Translations under genes and position numbers: made by a program
In this document: positions 29,449 through 40,933 of the stretch, in pieces
Numbering within the stretch: position 1 is the stretch's first letter
Layout of the letters: each line of letters starts with the position of its first letter
Notes under the pieces: generated by a model
Database searches by the model: none
Seen by the model: the letters and a program-made list of their open reading frames with translations, nothing else
Told to the model about the DNA's origin: nothing
NCBI GenBank assembly: GCA_963681505.1
Contig: OY811988.1
Location: 6,198,927 to 6,262,926, forward strand
Source of the DNA: Eunapius fragilis
Lineage: Eukaryota; Porifera; Demospongiae; Spongillida; Spongillidae
DNA: 64,000 nucleotides
Direction: 5' to 3'

Positions 29449-32400
29449 TATCTATGGGAAATTTTTGACTATCTTAGCATCGAGGTGTTGATGAGGCATG
29501 CAATATGAGCAAACCACTGCACACATGGAAGATAGCAGTAACCATTCCTCTATCTGTTTTAAATGCCACCCCGAGGATACCAGCTTTGGTATGGGTTACC
29601 GAAGCGATTCAAAAGTAGGTTCCCACCCATACATTCCTATGGGAAACCACCCATACATCTCTATGGGAAATATTGACTATCTTAGCATCGAGGTGTTGAT
29701 GAGACATGCAATATGAGCAAACCACTGCACACATGGAAGATAGCAGTAACCACTCATCTATCTCTTTTTAATGCCACCCCGAGCATACCTGCTTTGGTAT
29801 GGGTTAACCAAGCGATTCAAAAGTAGGTTCCCACCCATACATTTCTATGGGAAATTTTTGACTATCTTAGCATCGAGGTGTTGATGAGGCATGCAATATG
29901 AGCAAACCACTGCACACATGAAAGATAGCAGTAACCATTCCTCTATCTGTTTTAAATGCCACCCCGAGGATACCTGCTTTGGTATGGGTTTACCAAGCGA
30001 TTCAAAAGTAGGTTCCCACCCATACATTCCTATGGGAAACCATCCATACATCTCTATGGGAAACCATCCATACATCTCTATGGGAAATATTGACTATCTT
30101 AGCATCGAGGTGTTGATGAGACACGCAATATGAGCAAACCACTGCACACATGGAAGATAGCAGTAACCACTCCTCTATCTCTTTTTAATGCCACCCCGAG
30201 CATACCTGCTTTGGTATGGGTTACCCAAGCGATTCAAAAGTAGGTTCCCACCCATACATTCCTATGGGAAACTACCCATACATCTCTATGGGAAATATTG
30301 ACTATCTTAGCATCGAGGTGTTGATGAGACACGCAATATGAGCAAACCACTGCACACATGGAAGATAGCAGTAACCACTCCTCTATCTCTTTTTAATGCC
30401 ACCCCGAGCATACCTGCTTTGGTATGGGTTAACCAAGCGATTCAAAAGTAGGTTCCCACCCATACATTTCTATGGGAAATTTTTTGACTATCTTAGCATC
30501 GAGGTGCTGATGAGGCATGCAATATGAGCAAACCACTGCACACATGGAAGATAGCAGGAACCATTCCTCTATCTGTTTTAAATGCCACACCGAGGATACC
30601 TGCTTTGGAATGGGTTTACCAAGCGATTCAAAAGTAGGTTCCCACCCATACATTCCTATGGGAAACTACCCATACATCTCTATGGGAAATATTGACTATC
30701 TTAGCATCGAGGTGTTGATGAGACACGCAATATGATCAAACCACTGCACACATGGAAGATAGCTGTAACCATTCCTCTATCTGTTTTAAATGCCACCCCG
30801 AGGATACCAGCTTTGGTATGGGCTACCCAAGCGATTCAAAAGTAGGTTCCCACCCATACATTCCTATGGGAAACCACCCATACATCTCTATGTGAAATAT
30901 TGACTATCTTAGCATCGAGGTGTTGATGAGACATGCAATATGAGCAAACCACTGCACACATGGAAGATAGCAGTAACCACTCCTCTATCTCTTTGTAATG
31001 CCACCCCGAGCATACCTGCTTTGGTATGGGTTACCCAAGCGATTCAAAAGTAGGTTCCCACCCATACATTCCTATGAGAAACTACCCATACATCTCTATG
31101 GGAAATATTGACTATCTTAGCATCGAGGTGTTGATGAGACACGCAATATGAGCAAACCACTGCACACATGGAAGATAGCAGTAACCACTCCTCTATCTCT
31201 TTTTAATGCCACCCCGAGCATATCTGCTTTGGTATGGGTTAACCAAGCGATTCAAAAGTAGGTTCCCACCCATACATTTCTATGGGAAATTTTTGACTAT
31301 CTTAGCATCGAGGTGTTGATGAGGCATGCAATATGAGCAAACCACTGCACACATGGAAGATAGCAGTAACCATTCCTCTATCTGTTTTAAATGCCACACC
31401 GAGGATACCTGCTTTGGTATGGGTTACCCAAGCGATTCAAAAGTAGGTTCCCACCCATACATTCCTATGGGAAACTACCCATACATCTCTATGGGAAATA
31501 TTGACTATCTTAGCATCTAGGTGTTGATGAGACACGCAATATGAGCAAACCACTGCACACATGGAAGATAGCAGTAACCACTCCTCTATCTCTTTTTAAT
31601 GCCACCCCGAGCATACCTGCTTTGGTATGGGTTAACCAAGCGATTCAAAAGTAGGTTCCCACCCATACATTTCTATGGGAAATTTTTGACTATCTTAGCA
31701 TCGAGGTGTTGATGAGACACGCAATATGAGCAAACCACTGCACACATGGAAGATAGCAGTAACCACTCCTCTATCTCTTTTTAATGCCACCCCGAGCATA
31801 CCTGCTTTGGTATGGGTTAACCAAGCGATTCAAAAGTAGGTTCCCACCCATACATTTCTATGGGAAATTTTTGACTATCTTAGCATCGAGGTGTTGATGA
31901 GGCATGCAATATGAGCAAACCACTGCACACATGAAAGATAGCAGTAACCATTCCTCTATCTGTTTTAAATGCCACCCCGAGGATACCTGCTTTGGTATGG
32001 GTTTACCAAGCGATTCAAAAGTAGGTTCCCACCCATACATTCCTATGGGAAACCATCCATACATCTCTATGGGAAATATTGACTATCTTAGCATCGAGGT
32101 GTTGATGAGACACGCAATATGAGCAAACCACTGCACACATGGAAGATAGCAGTAACCACTCCTCTATCTCTTTTTAATGCCACCCCGAGCATACCTGCTT
32201 TGGTATGGGTTACCCAAGCGATTCAAAAGTAGGTTCCCACCCATACATTCCTATGGGAAACTACCCATACATCTCTATGGGAAATATTGACTATCTTAGC
32301 ATCGAGGTGTTGATGAGACACGCAATATGAGCAAACCACTGCACACATGGAAGATAGCAGTAACCACTCCTCTATCTCTTTTTAATGCCACCCCGAGCAT

Positions 32401-34994
32401 ACCTGCTTTGGTATGGGTTAACCAAGCGATTCAAAAGTAGGTTCCCACCCATACATATCTATGGGAAATTTTTGACTATCTTAGCATCGAGGTGTTGATG
32501 AGGCATGCAATATGAGCAAACCACTGCACACATGGAAGATAGCAGTAACCATTCCTCTATCTGTTTTAAATGCCACCCCGAGGATACCAGCTTTGGTATG
32601 GGTTACCGAAGCGATTCAAAAGTAGGTTCCCACCCATACATTCCTATGGGAAACCACCCATACATCTCTATGGGAAATATTGACTATCTTAGCATCGAGG
32701 TGTTGATGAGACATGCAATATGAGCAAACCACTGCACACATGGAAGATAGCAGTAACCACTCATCTATCTCTTTTTAATGCCACCCCGAGCATACCTGCT
32801 TTGGTATGGGTTAACCAAGCGATTCAAAAGTAGGTTCCCACCCATACATTTCTATGGGAAATTTTTGACTATCTTAGCATCGAGGTGTTGATGAGGCATG
32901 CAATATGAGCAAACCACTGCACACATGAAAGATAGCAGTAACCATTCCTCTATCTGTTTTAAATGCCACCCCGAGGATACCTGCTTTGGTATGGGTTTAC
33001 CAAGCGATTCAAAAGTAGGTTCCCACCCATACATTCCTATGGGAAACCATCCATACATCTCTATGGGAAATATTGACTATCTTAGCATCGAGGTGTTGAT
33101 GAGACACGCAATATGAGCAAACCACTGCACACATGGAAGATAGCAGTAACCACTCCTCTATCTCTTTTTAATGCCACCCCGAGCATACCTGCTTTGGTAT
33201 GGGTTACCCAAGCGATTCAAAAGTAGGTTCCCACCCATACATTCCTATGGGAAACTACCCATACATCTCTATGGGAAATATTGACTATCTTAGCATCGAG
33301 GTGTTGATGAGACACGCAATATGAGCAAACCACTGCACACATGGAAGATAGCAGTAACCACTCCTCTATCTCTTTTTAATGCCACCCCGAGCATACCTGC
33401 TTTGGTATGGGTTAACCAAGCGATTCAAAAGTAGGTTCCCACCCATACATTTCTATGGGAAATTTTTGACTATCTTAGCATCGAGGTGTTGATGAGGCAT
33501 GCAATATGAGCAAACCACTGCACACATGGAAGATAGCAGTAACCATTCCTCTATCTGTTTTAAATGCCACCCCGAGGATACCAGCTTTGGTATGGGTTAC
33601 CGAAGCGATTCAAAAGTAGGTTCCCACCCATACATTCCTATGGGAAACCACCCATACATCTCTATTGGAAATATTGACTATCTTAGCATCGAGGTGTTGA
33701 TGAGACATGCAATATGAGCAAACCACTGCACACATGGAAGATAGCAGTAACCACTCATCTATCTCTTTTTAATGCCACCCCGAGCATACCTGCTTTGGTA
33801 TGGGTTAACCAAGCGATTCAAAAGTAGGTTCCCACCCATACATTTCTATGGGAAATTTTTGACTATCTTAGCATCGAGGTGTTGATGAGGCATGCAATAT
33901 GAGCAAACCACTGCACACATGAAAGATAGCAGTAACCATTCCTCTATCTGTTTTAAATGCCACCCCGAGGATACCTGCTTTGGTATGGGTTTACCAAGCG
34001 ATTCAAAAGTAGGTTCCCACCCATACATTCCTATGGGAAACCATCCATACATCTCTATGGGAAACCATCCATACATCTCTATGGGAAATATTGACTATCT
34101 TAGCATCGAGGTGTTGATGAGACACGCAATATGAGCAAACCACTGCACACATGGAAGATAGCAGTAACCACTCCTCTATCTCTTTTTAATGCCACCCCGA
34201 GCATACCTGCTTTGGTATGGGTTACCCAAGCGATTCAAAAGTAGGTTCCCACCCATACATTCCTATGGGAAACTACCCATACATCTCTATGGGAAATATT
34301 GACTATCTTAGCATCGAGGTGTTGATGAGACACGCAATATGAGCAAACCACTGCACACATGGAAGATAGCAGTAACCACTCCTCTATCTCTTTTTAATGC
34401 CACCCCGAGCATACCTGCTTTGGTATGGGTTAACCAAGCGATTCAAAAGTAGGTTCCCACCCATACATTTCTATGGGAAATTTTTTGACTATCTTAGCAT
34501 CGAGGTGCTGATGAGGCATGCAATATGAGCAAACCACTGCACACATGGAAGATAGCAGGAACCATTCCTCTATCTGTTTTAAATGCCACACCGAGGATAC
34601 CTGCTTTGGAATGGGTTTACCAAGCGATTCAAAAGTAGGTTCCCACCCATACATTCCTATGGGAAACTACCCATACATCTCTATGGGAAATATTGACTAT
34701 CTTAGCATCGAGGTGTTGATGAGACACGCAATATGATCAAACCACTGCACACATGGAAGATAGCTGTAACCATTCCTCTATCTGTTTTAAATGCCACCCC
34801 GAGGATACCAGCTTTGGTATGGGCTACCCAAGCGATTCAAAAGTAGGTTCCCACCCATACATTCCTATGGGAAACCACCCATACATCTCTATGTGAAATA
34901 TTGACTATCTTAGCATCGAGGTGTTGATGAGACATGCAATATGAGCAAACCACTGCACACATGGAAGATAGCAGTAACCACTCCTCTATCTCTT
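26893..34994 (+). repeat. 4001-bp higher-order satellite duplication, two tandem copies
   Basis: The block from about 26893 is repeated from about 30894. Shared rare marks include the CTCTTTGTAATG monomer, the unique 232-bp monomer with three 24-bp units (30021-30092 and 34022-34093), and the AAATTTTTTGAC monomer with six T (30477 and 34478). The length fits 11 L + 7 S + one 186-bp and one 232-bp monomer. This duplication overlaps the end of the 7212-bp duplication, so it arose after it or reused its edge. Confidence 0.8.
27857..30100 (+). repeat. 994-bp satellite tandem block
   Basis: The monomer string carrying GGTTACCGAAGCG and CACTCATCTATCTC repeats every 994 bp (for example 28504 and 29498), flanked by AAAG-type monomers at 27903, 28897 and 29891. 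The same 994-bp pattern is found in the earlier copy (20691 and 21685) and in the 4001-bp copy (31904, 32898 and 33892). Confidence 0.7.
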
Positions 34995-36891
34995 TTTAAT
35001 GCCACCCCGAGCATACCTGCTTTGGTATGGGTTAACCAAGCGATTCAAAAGTAGGTTCCCACCCATACATTTCTATGGGAAATTTTTGACTATCTTAGCA
35101 TCGAGGTGTTGATGAGGCATGCAATATGAGCAAACCACTGCACACATGAAAGATAGCAGTAACCATTCCTCTATCTGTTTTAAATGCCACCCCGAGGATA
35201 CCTGCTTTGGTATGGGTTTACCAAGCGATTCAAAAGTAGGTTCCCACCCATACATTCCTATGGGAAACCATCCATACATCTCTATGGGAAATATTGCCTA
35301 TCTTAGCATCGAGGTGTTGATGAGACACGCAATATGAGCAAACCACTGCACACATGGAAGATAGCAGTAACCACTCCTCTATCTCTTTTTAATGCCACCC
35401 CGAGCATGCCTGCTTTGGTATGGGTTAACCAAGCGATTCAAAAGTAGGTTCCCACCCATACATTACTATGGGAAATTTTTGACTATCTTAGCATCGAGGT
35501 GTTGATGTGGCATGCAATATGAGCAAACCACTGCACACATGGAAGATAGCAGTGACCATTCCTCTATCTGTTTTAAATGCCACCCCGAGCATACCTGCTT
35601 TGGTATGGGTTACCCAAGCGATTCAAAAGTAGGTTCCCACCCATACATTCCTATGGGAAACTACCCATACATCTCTATGGGAAATATTGACTATCTTAGC
35701 ATCGAGGTGTTGATGAGATACGCAATATGAGCAAACCACTGCACACATGGAAGATAGCAGTAACCACTCCTCTATCTCTTTTTAATGCCACCCCGAGCAT
35801 ACCTGCTTTGGTATGGGTTAACCAAGCGATTCAAAAGTAGGTTCCCACCCATACATTTCTATGGGAAATTTTTGACTATCTTAGCATCGAGGTGTTGATG
35901 AGGCATGCAATATGAGCAAACCACTGCACACATGGAAGATAGCAGTGACCATTCCTCTATCTGTTTTAAATGCCACACCGAGGATACCTGCTTTGGAATG
36001 GGTTTACCAAGCGATTCAAAAGTAGGTTCCCACCCATACATTCCTATGGGAAACTACCCATACATCTCTATGGGAAATATTGACTATCTTAGCATCGAGG
36101 TGTTGATGAGACACGCAATATGATCAAACCACTGCACACATGGAAGATAGCAGTAACCATTCCTCTATCTGTTTTAAATGCCACCCCGAGGATACCAGCT
36201 TTGGTATGGGTTACCCAAGCGATTCAAAAGTAGGTTCCCACCCATACATTCCTATGGGAAACCACCCATACATCTCTATGTGAAATATCGACTATTTTAG
36301 CATCGAGGTGTTGATGAGACGTGCAATATGAGCAAACCACTGCACACATGGAAGATAGCAGTAACCATTCCTCTATCTGTTTTAAATGCCACCCCGAGGA
36401 TACCTGCTTTGGTATGGGTTTACCAAGCGATTCAAAAGTAGGTTCCCACCCATACATTCCTATGGGAAACCATCCATACATCTCTATGGGAAATATTGAC
36501 TATCTTAGCATCGAGGTGTTGATGAGACACGCAATATGAGCAAACCACTGCACACATGGAAGATGGCAGTAACCACTCCTCTATCTCTTTTTAATGCCAC
36601 CCCGAGCATACCTGCTTTGGTATGGGTTAACCAAGCGATTCAAAAGTAGGTTCCCACCCATACATTTCTATGGGAAATTTTTGACTATCTTAGCATCGAG
36701 GTGTTGATGAGGCATGCAATATGAGCAAACCACTGCACACATGGAAGATAGCAGTAACCATTCCTCTATCTGTTTTAAATGCCACACCGAGGATACCTGC
36801 TTTGGAATGGGTTTACCAAGCGATTCAAAAGTAGGTTCCCACCCATACATTCCTATGGGAAACTACCCATACATCTCTGACCCCCGCACTT

Positions 36892-36970
36892 GATGCGTAT
36901 GGCCCAGATGCAATACATTGCGTATTGCGGTTGGTCCCTCATCGAGGGACCAATATTATTCATACGCATC
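36892..36970. repeat. Nested inverted repeats: potential three-way-junction fold
   Basis: Directly after the satellite, GATGCGTATG (36892-36901) pairs with CATACGCATC (36961-36970), a perfect 10-bp outer stem. Inside lie two further perfect hairpins: CAATAC/GTATTG (36911-36916 and 36922-36927, 5-nt loop) and TTGGTCCCTC/GAGGGACCAA (36931-36940 and 36944-36953, 3-nt loop). Together they can form a T-shaped or cruciform fold. It could be the terminus of a foldback-type element or a structured RNA. No protein-coding partner is visible nearby. Confidence 0.6.
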
Positions 36971-36991
36971 TGTGCCTTGCATCGGCGCTAA

Positions 36992-37036
36992 TGGTCCCTC
37001 GAATCCCGTTTATCGCTCCGTACACGCGAGGGACCA
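36992..37036. repeat. Second inverted repeat with the same GGTCCCTC core
   Basis: TGGTCCCTCG (36992-37001) pairs with CGAGGGACCA (37027-37036) across a 25-nt loop. The 8-bp core GGTCCCTC or its complement therefore occurs four times within about 105 bp (36933, 36944, 36993 and 37028). This looks designed or recombinogenic rather than accidental. Confidence 0.55.
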
Positions 37037-37067
37037 CTTGCTCGTGCCCATCTCGCAAGAAGTGAAA

Positions 37068-37322
37068 CAGTTGTAAAGAGCGAGGGCAAGCGTCTACAGA
37101 CTCCCCATGCATCGACAGGTCTAGACCGAACTTTGTACTCGTCTATTGAACGCAGTTGTAAAGAGCGAGGGCAAGCGTCTACAGACTCCCCATGCATCGA
37201 CAGGTCTAGACCGAACTTTGTACTCGTCTATTGAACGCAGTTGTAAAGAGCGAGGGCAAGCGTCTACAGACTCCCCATGCATCGACAGGTCTAGACCGAA
37301 CTTTGTACTCGTCTATTGAACG
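37068..37322 (+). repeat. 85-bp tandem repeat, three identical copies
   Basis: Three exact copies start at 37068, 37153 and 37238 with CAGTTGTAAAGAGCGAGG. Each ends in the ACTTTGTACTCGTCTATTGA motif that recurs singly in other subtelomeric modules (about 39253, 42368, 43658 and 51899). The third copy runs on into a splice-donor-like GAAGGTGCGT at about 37341. This looks like local tandem amplification of an exon-like module. Confidence 0.9.
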
Positions 37323-38129
37323 CTCGTCTTCACTTCCGTCGAAGGTGCGTCCCTATAATCACTATTTTGTACAACGTGTCTGCCGTGCCATGTTCAAGCG
37401 TCTAACACATCTGCCGTACCATGTACCAAGTTAGTACACGTCTGCCGTGCTATGTGCTATCTTCAAACGCGTTTGCCGCGTCGGTTCTACACATATGGCC
37501 GATATGGCTTGTCACCCCGTCTTATATGTCTATACACCAAGCCTCCCACACGACTGGCGATAGATCTGCAAGCTTAGTTCACATCTACAGTGTCATTTTC
37601 AATCTTCGTTAGCATCTGCCGCGCGAGTCAAACACACTTCCGTAACCCCCCCCCCCCCCCCCACCCACGCTCACGTAGGTTTGGTTTTGATACAAGCTTT
37701 GTTCTATTAACCAAGCCTCACACACGACTGGCATGCCATGTAAAAGCTTACTCCATATCTGCCGTGCCATGTGCAATCCTCACACACGTATGCAGCGCGA
37801 GTCAACCGCACTACACACACACATACACACACATACACACACACACACACATGGCCTTGCCACATAGCTTCGTTGATACACCAACATGCCTGAGGCAGAC
37901 TAAATTTCTTTACTCCTACTAAAAAATAAATATAGGCCTAAATTATTTTGTCAAGGCCAATAGGGCCTTCCTTAAAAATCACACACAGTTGCCATGGCAG
38001 TTTTAAAAAAAAAGTTACACAAAACGAAGGTGCACATGTGGGGATCCCAAACATTTCAGGTTGTGCCACTTTCTACCGCCTGCTATTTACAACCTTAGTT
38101 CACATCTGCCGTGCCCCATGTTTCCTAGT
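37323..38129 (+). repeat. Subtelomeric mosaic with module D copy 1; no gene seen
   Basis: No convincing gene. The region contains dispersed copies of a motif close to CTGCCGTGCCATGT (about 37380, 37410, 37442 and 37767), a C17 tract (37646-37662) and a short CA-rich run (about 37811-37851). From about 37705 it contains module D: an AAGCCTCACACACGACTGGC start, the CA run, CATAGCTTCGTTGATACACC and TTTTGTCAAGGCCA. Module D recurs at about 44115-44640 and 54165-54740. Confidence 0.6.
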
Positions 38130-38300
38130 ATACTTACATTCGCTTACATAGCCACGGGTACGCATACATAGCCATGGGGCAAGCTTACGTGGTCACGGGT
38201 ATACTTGCATTCGCTTACATAGCCACGGGTACGCATACATAGCCATGGGGCAAGCTTACGTGGTCACGGGTATACTTGCATTAGCTTACATAACCACGGG
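38130..38300 (+). repeat. 71-bp tandem repeat, about 2.4 copies
   Basis: CGCTTACATAGCCACGGGTA at 38141 recurs at 38212, and as a diverged copy at 38283, giving a 71-bp period. Each unit carries GCCATGGGGCAAGCTTACGT. A partial, rearranged relative is present at 42490-42600. Confidence 0.8.
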
Positions 38301-38997
38301 TACGTAGCCTTTACAACAGACATGGGTACCCTCGTTCAAATCCATACATACTACGCCGTCAGCGTTCTAGGTCACGGGCACACATCAACAAGCTATCATT
38401 CATACGAGAAAAGCTTAGAGTCACGACACCACTTATGCCTTCCGTTCGTTTGGCTGCCAATTGAAAATCAATTGATTTAATTGACATACATGTATGGTCC
38501 GGGCACGACTAAAATTATTTGTTTATCATCTTCGAGTGACTCGCGTTTTGGGCCCAGTGTTGTACTGTGCAACGAATCCTTGTGTTAGCGCCAGGTATAC
38601 GATGATTATATTTGTATGGTTGCTCTGAACAGAGCAGTAATTGTTCAGCACGAATGTCATTTACGGGTGTCTATTTTACTAACATCAAGGCTTGACGTAG
38701 TGTACAATAGGTTCAAAGCGCCACTGCATTAGGACGTGTTGTTGGAAGATTGCGTTGTGCTCTGGCGTATCGTAAGCACCATATAGGACCAATTGCTGCA
38801 TCAAGCAGACCTCTAGTTACGAGGCAGACCATCCAGCGCGTACACACTGCACACGCACTCCACACAGATATAAGCTTTGCCCCTCACCTTTTAAAAACCC
38901 TCACGTCACTACAATAAGCAGCCTGTACGCTCGCTACCTACCAATCTAATCCTTAAAATTTGAATTTGAAATAGTTACTTATTAATAATTCCTTTTA

Positions 38998-39363
38998 ATG
39001 CACTTTGTAGCGATTGGCCTTGGTAGCAGAGCTGAGCTGTTTAAACAGGTACCAAGGGTGGGATATACGTGCCGCACATTTCTGAAGGTGAACAGGGGTA
39101 CGCGGGAGAGTGTACAACCTATTCCGGAATACAATGCGCGAGTCCCTTTATGTACAACCACTCGATACTTTGAAATTTGCCATAGACTTGCCTTACACCT
39201 TTCATCCTTTAGAAATGTGTGGCAAAGGAGCGAGGACAGACTGCCCACGCAAGACCGAACTTTGTTCTCGTCTATTGAACATCCATCGAGGTACGTTCCT
39301 AATTACTTATTTGTACAACGTCCGCACATATGGCCGTTGATACAAGTTTTTTCTATTACCTAA
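38998..39363 (+). CDS. Doubtful 121-codon ORF in module A
   Basis: This frame opens with MHFVAIGLGSRAEL at a conserved module landmark and includes a QDRTLFSSIE peptide. Similar peptides can be read in other modules (DRTLYSSIERSS near 37285, NRTLYSSIKRSS near 42363). However, the second module A copy and both C copies do not keep the full frame, and likely splice donors fall inside it. It resembles no protein I recognise. It may be part of a spliced subtelomeric transcript, coding or not; the uninterrupted ORF itself is probably fortuitous. Confidence 0.15.
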   Translation: MHFVAIGLGSRAELFKQVPRVGYTCRTFLKVNRGTRESVQPIPEYNARVPLCTTTRYFEICHRLALHLSSFRNVWQRSEDRLPTQDRTLFSSIEHPSRYVPNYLFVQRPHIWPLIQVFSIT

Positions 39364-39946
39364 GCTTCCCACACGACTGGCGTGCCACAAACGAGCTTAA
39401 TTCACATCTGCTGGGTCACGTTCAATATTATATCCCTAAGACGTGCGATTCAAACGCACTACCGTACCTACCTTGTCACCTAAATTAAGTCGTTGTCCAT
39501 TAATTAACCAGGCTTCACTCACGCGTGTGGCGTGTCTTTTACCAGCTAGCTTCATACCTGCAGTGCCATGTATAATTTGAACACACGTATGCAGCGCTAG
39601 TAAAAAGCACTACAGTACCTGCATATGGCCTTGTCACTTAGCTAAGGTTACGTGTGCTGCCACGATGGGCTTGTTAGAACGTCTTGATGCACTAAGGGAA
39701 GGACCAACCACCCGCCAACCCACCCAACAGACTTACAAATTTTCCTTGCATAAATTCTATTGAAGTGCACATACTGGAACTACATCATTTTAAGTGTACA
39801 CTGTATTACATGTCCTTAGTATGTGAAGAAACATCGCACTGCGAATTAAAACAACTTGCAATTAGCAAACGACTTAAACAGATTTGTTGACTTAATTACA
39901 TTCATACTGATGAACCCACAACTGCTTCGTAAGGTTAATACATCGC

Positions 39947-39955
39947 TATAAATAG
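39947..39955 (+). promoter_or_regulatory. Conserved TATA-box-like TATAAATAG, module A copy 1
   Basis: TATAAATAG follows CATCGC and is kept in module A copy 2 (52583-52591). It precedes a conserved GC-rich stretch, CCAGCGAGGCCCGGGAAC, about 30 bp downstream in both copies. The spacing would suit a core promoter for a rightward transcript. There is no direct evidence of transcription. Confidence 0.3.
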
Positions 39956-40560
39956 ACAAATCGATTGTATTTCATTTATACCAGCGAGGCCCGGGAACAA
40001 AGTACCGCCAAGGTTCATAGCATTATGGCTTTGGGTCCGCTATGTTCCTCCCATAGCAGGGGTTTTCTTAAGCGTTTTTATTTTTGTGTATCGCAACAAT
40101 ATATTTATTTTATCTCCAGTGTGTTTTACAGTTACCTTACAAAGGCTAGGTGCCCCCGCATCACTACTTTTGTACGTCTGCCTGCCGTGCCATGTACAAG
40201 CTTTGTACACATCTGCCGTGCCACGTGCAATCCTTAACTGTGTTTGCAGTGCCGATTCTAATGCACAACCCCCCCCACCCCACATACACACATACTGCCT
40301 TGTCTATTATCCAAGCTTTACACACGACAGGCGTGGCACGTAAGCTTAATGACATCTTTAATCATGCCGATTCTAACGCACTACCCCTCCACTAGCTTAA
40401 CAAATTACTGGCATGCCATGTAAAAGCAATATCAGCCGTACCCAATCTTCGTACACGTCTGCCACGTGATTGAAATGCACTACCCCCACCACCACACAAA
40501 CACACGCACGCACACGCTCATATATGTCACGTAGCCTTTGTCATGGATACAGATACACGC

Positions 40561-40933
40561 TTTGAACATGCCTAAACGGCAGACCGTGTATATGTATTTA
40601 CCCCTAATAGTGGCATGGCGGTGGCGTCGGTACCGTTGGCAATACATTGAATAGGCGTGTGGTTGCTCATTAGGTAACCATTTTTATTCATTGCCAACGA
40701 TAACCCTGCCAACGGTAGAAATGGTTACCAACCCTAGTAACCATTTTTTTTTTGCGCATATCTCTTGTTGCGTAGCTTATGGCTTGACCTGGCTTGGTTT
40801 TCTCGATAGACCAGTCACTATAGAATTAGCCCGTACCTCTTGTTGTGTATCGGATGGTAGTGGCTTGCGCGCTACGACGCCGCTAGCTAATACCCCCCCC
40901 CCCCCCCCCCCCCCCCCTCTCCAGGTGCTGTAG
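40561..40933 (+). other. Spacer with C25 tract; no gene seen
   Basis: Non-coding by appearance. It holds a C25 homopolymer (40893-40917) just before module E, and near-repeats of GGTTACCA/TAACCATTTTT around 40675-40750. The length of such a tract is prone to sequencing error. Confidence 0.6.

Larger units (their letters stand above)
1..36878 (+). repeat. Subtelomeric/pericentromeric satellite array, 208/185-bp monomers
   Basis: The whole stretch is head-to-tail copies of one monomer, roughly 180 in all, with no other sequence inserted. Measured from the recurring AAAGTAGGTTCCCACCC, spacing is 208 bp (L) or 185 bp (S). L carries two tandem copies of a 24-bp unit (CATACAT..CTATGGGAAA..) and S carries one; S also has one extra T (AAATTTTTGAC against AAATATTGAC), which gives exactly 23 bp difference. 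Monomer families differ by a few diagnostic substitutions (for example CTGTTTTAAATGCC against CTCTTTTTAATGCC). Spacings of 393, 416, 601 and 809 bp between like monomers are L+S, 2L, 2L+S and 3L+S. The array is cut by the window's left edge and ends abruptly at about 36878 inside a monomer. Short open frames appear on both strands only because the unit is repeated; I do not regard them as genes. Confidence 0.97.
38310..40560 (+). repeat. Subtelomeric module A, copy 1
   Basis: This block of about 2.2 kb has a near-full-length relative at about 50895-53240, and part of it has a relative at about 42620-43640. Landmarks in order are ACAGACATGGGTACCCTCG, the CAATTGA-AAA-TCAATTG hairpin (38458-38474), TGCTCTGAACAGAGCAG, ATGCACTTTGTAGCGATTGG (38998), the ACTCGTCTATTGAAC-type exon-like motif, a TATAAATAG (39947) and a short C tract (about 40269). 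Copies differ by scattered substitutions and small indels, so they are older than the satellite duplications. No long conserved ORF spans the copies. Confidence 0.8.

Noticed and set aside
26-36850. Dozens of 60-85-codon ORFs on both strands of the satellite
   Set aside because: They recur with the monomer, overlap on both strands, vary only by monomer type and have no start or termination context of their own; they follow from the repeat.
1-36878. CRISPR array
   Set aside because: The repeats are contiguous 185-208-bp monomers without unique spacers, and the sequence is eukaryotic.
36892-37036. tRNA or tRNA-like gene in the palindrome cluster
   Set aside because: Stem lengths and loops do not fit a cloverleaf, and there is no acceptor stem, anticodon arm or canonical internal promoter boxes.
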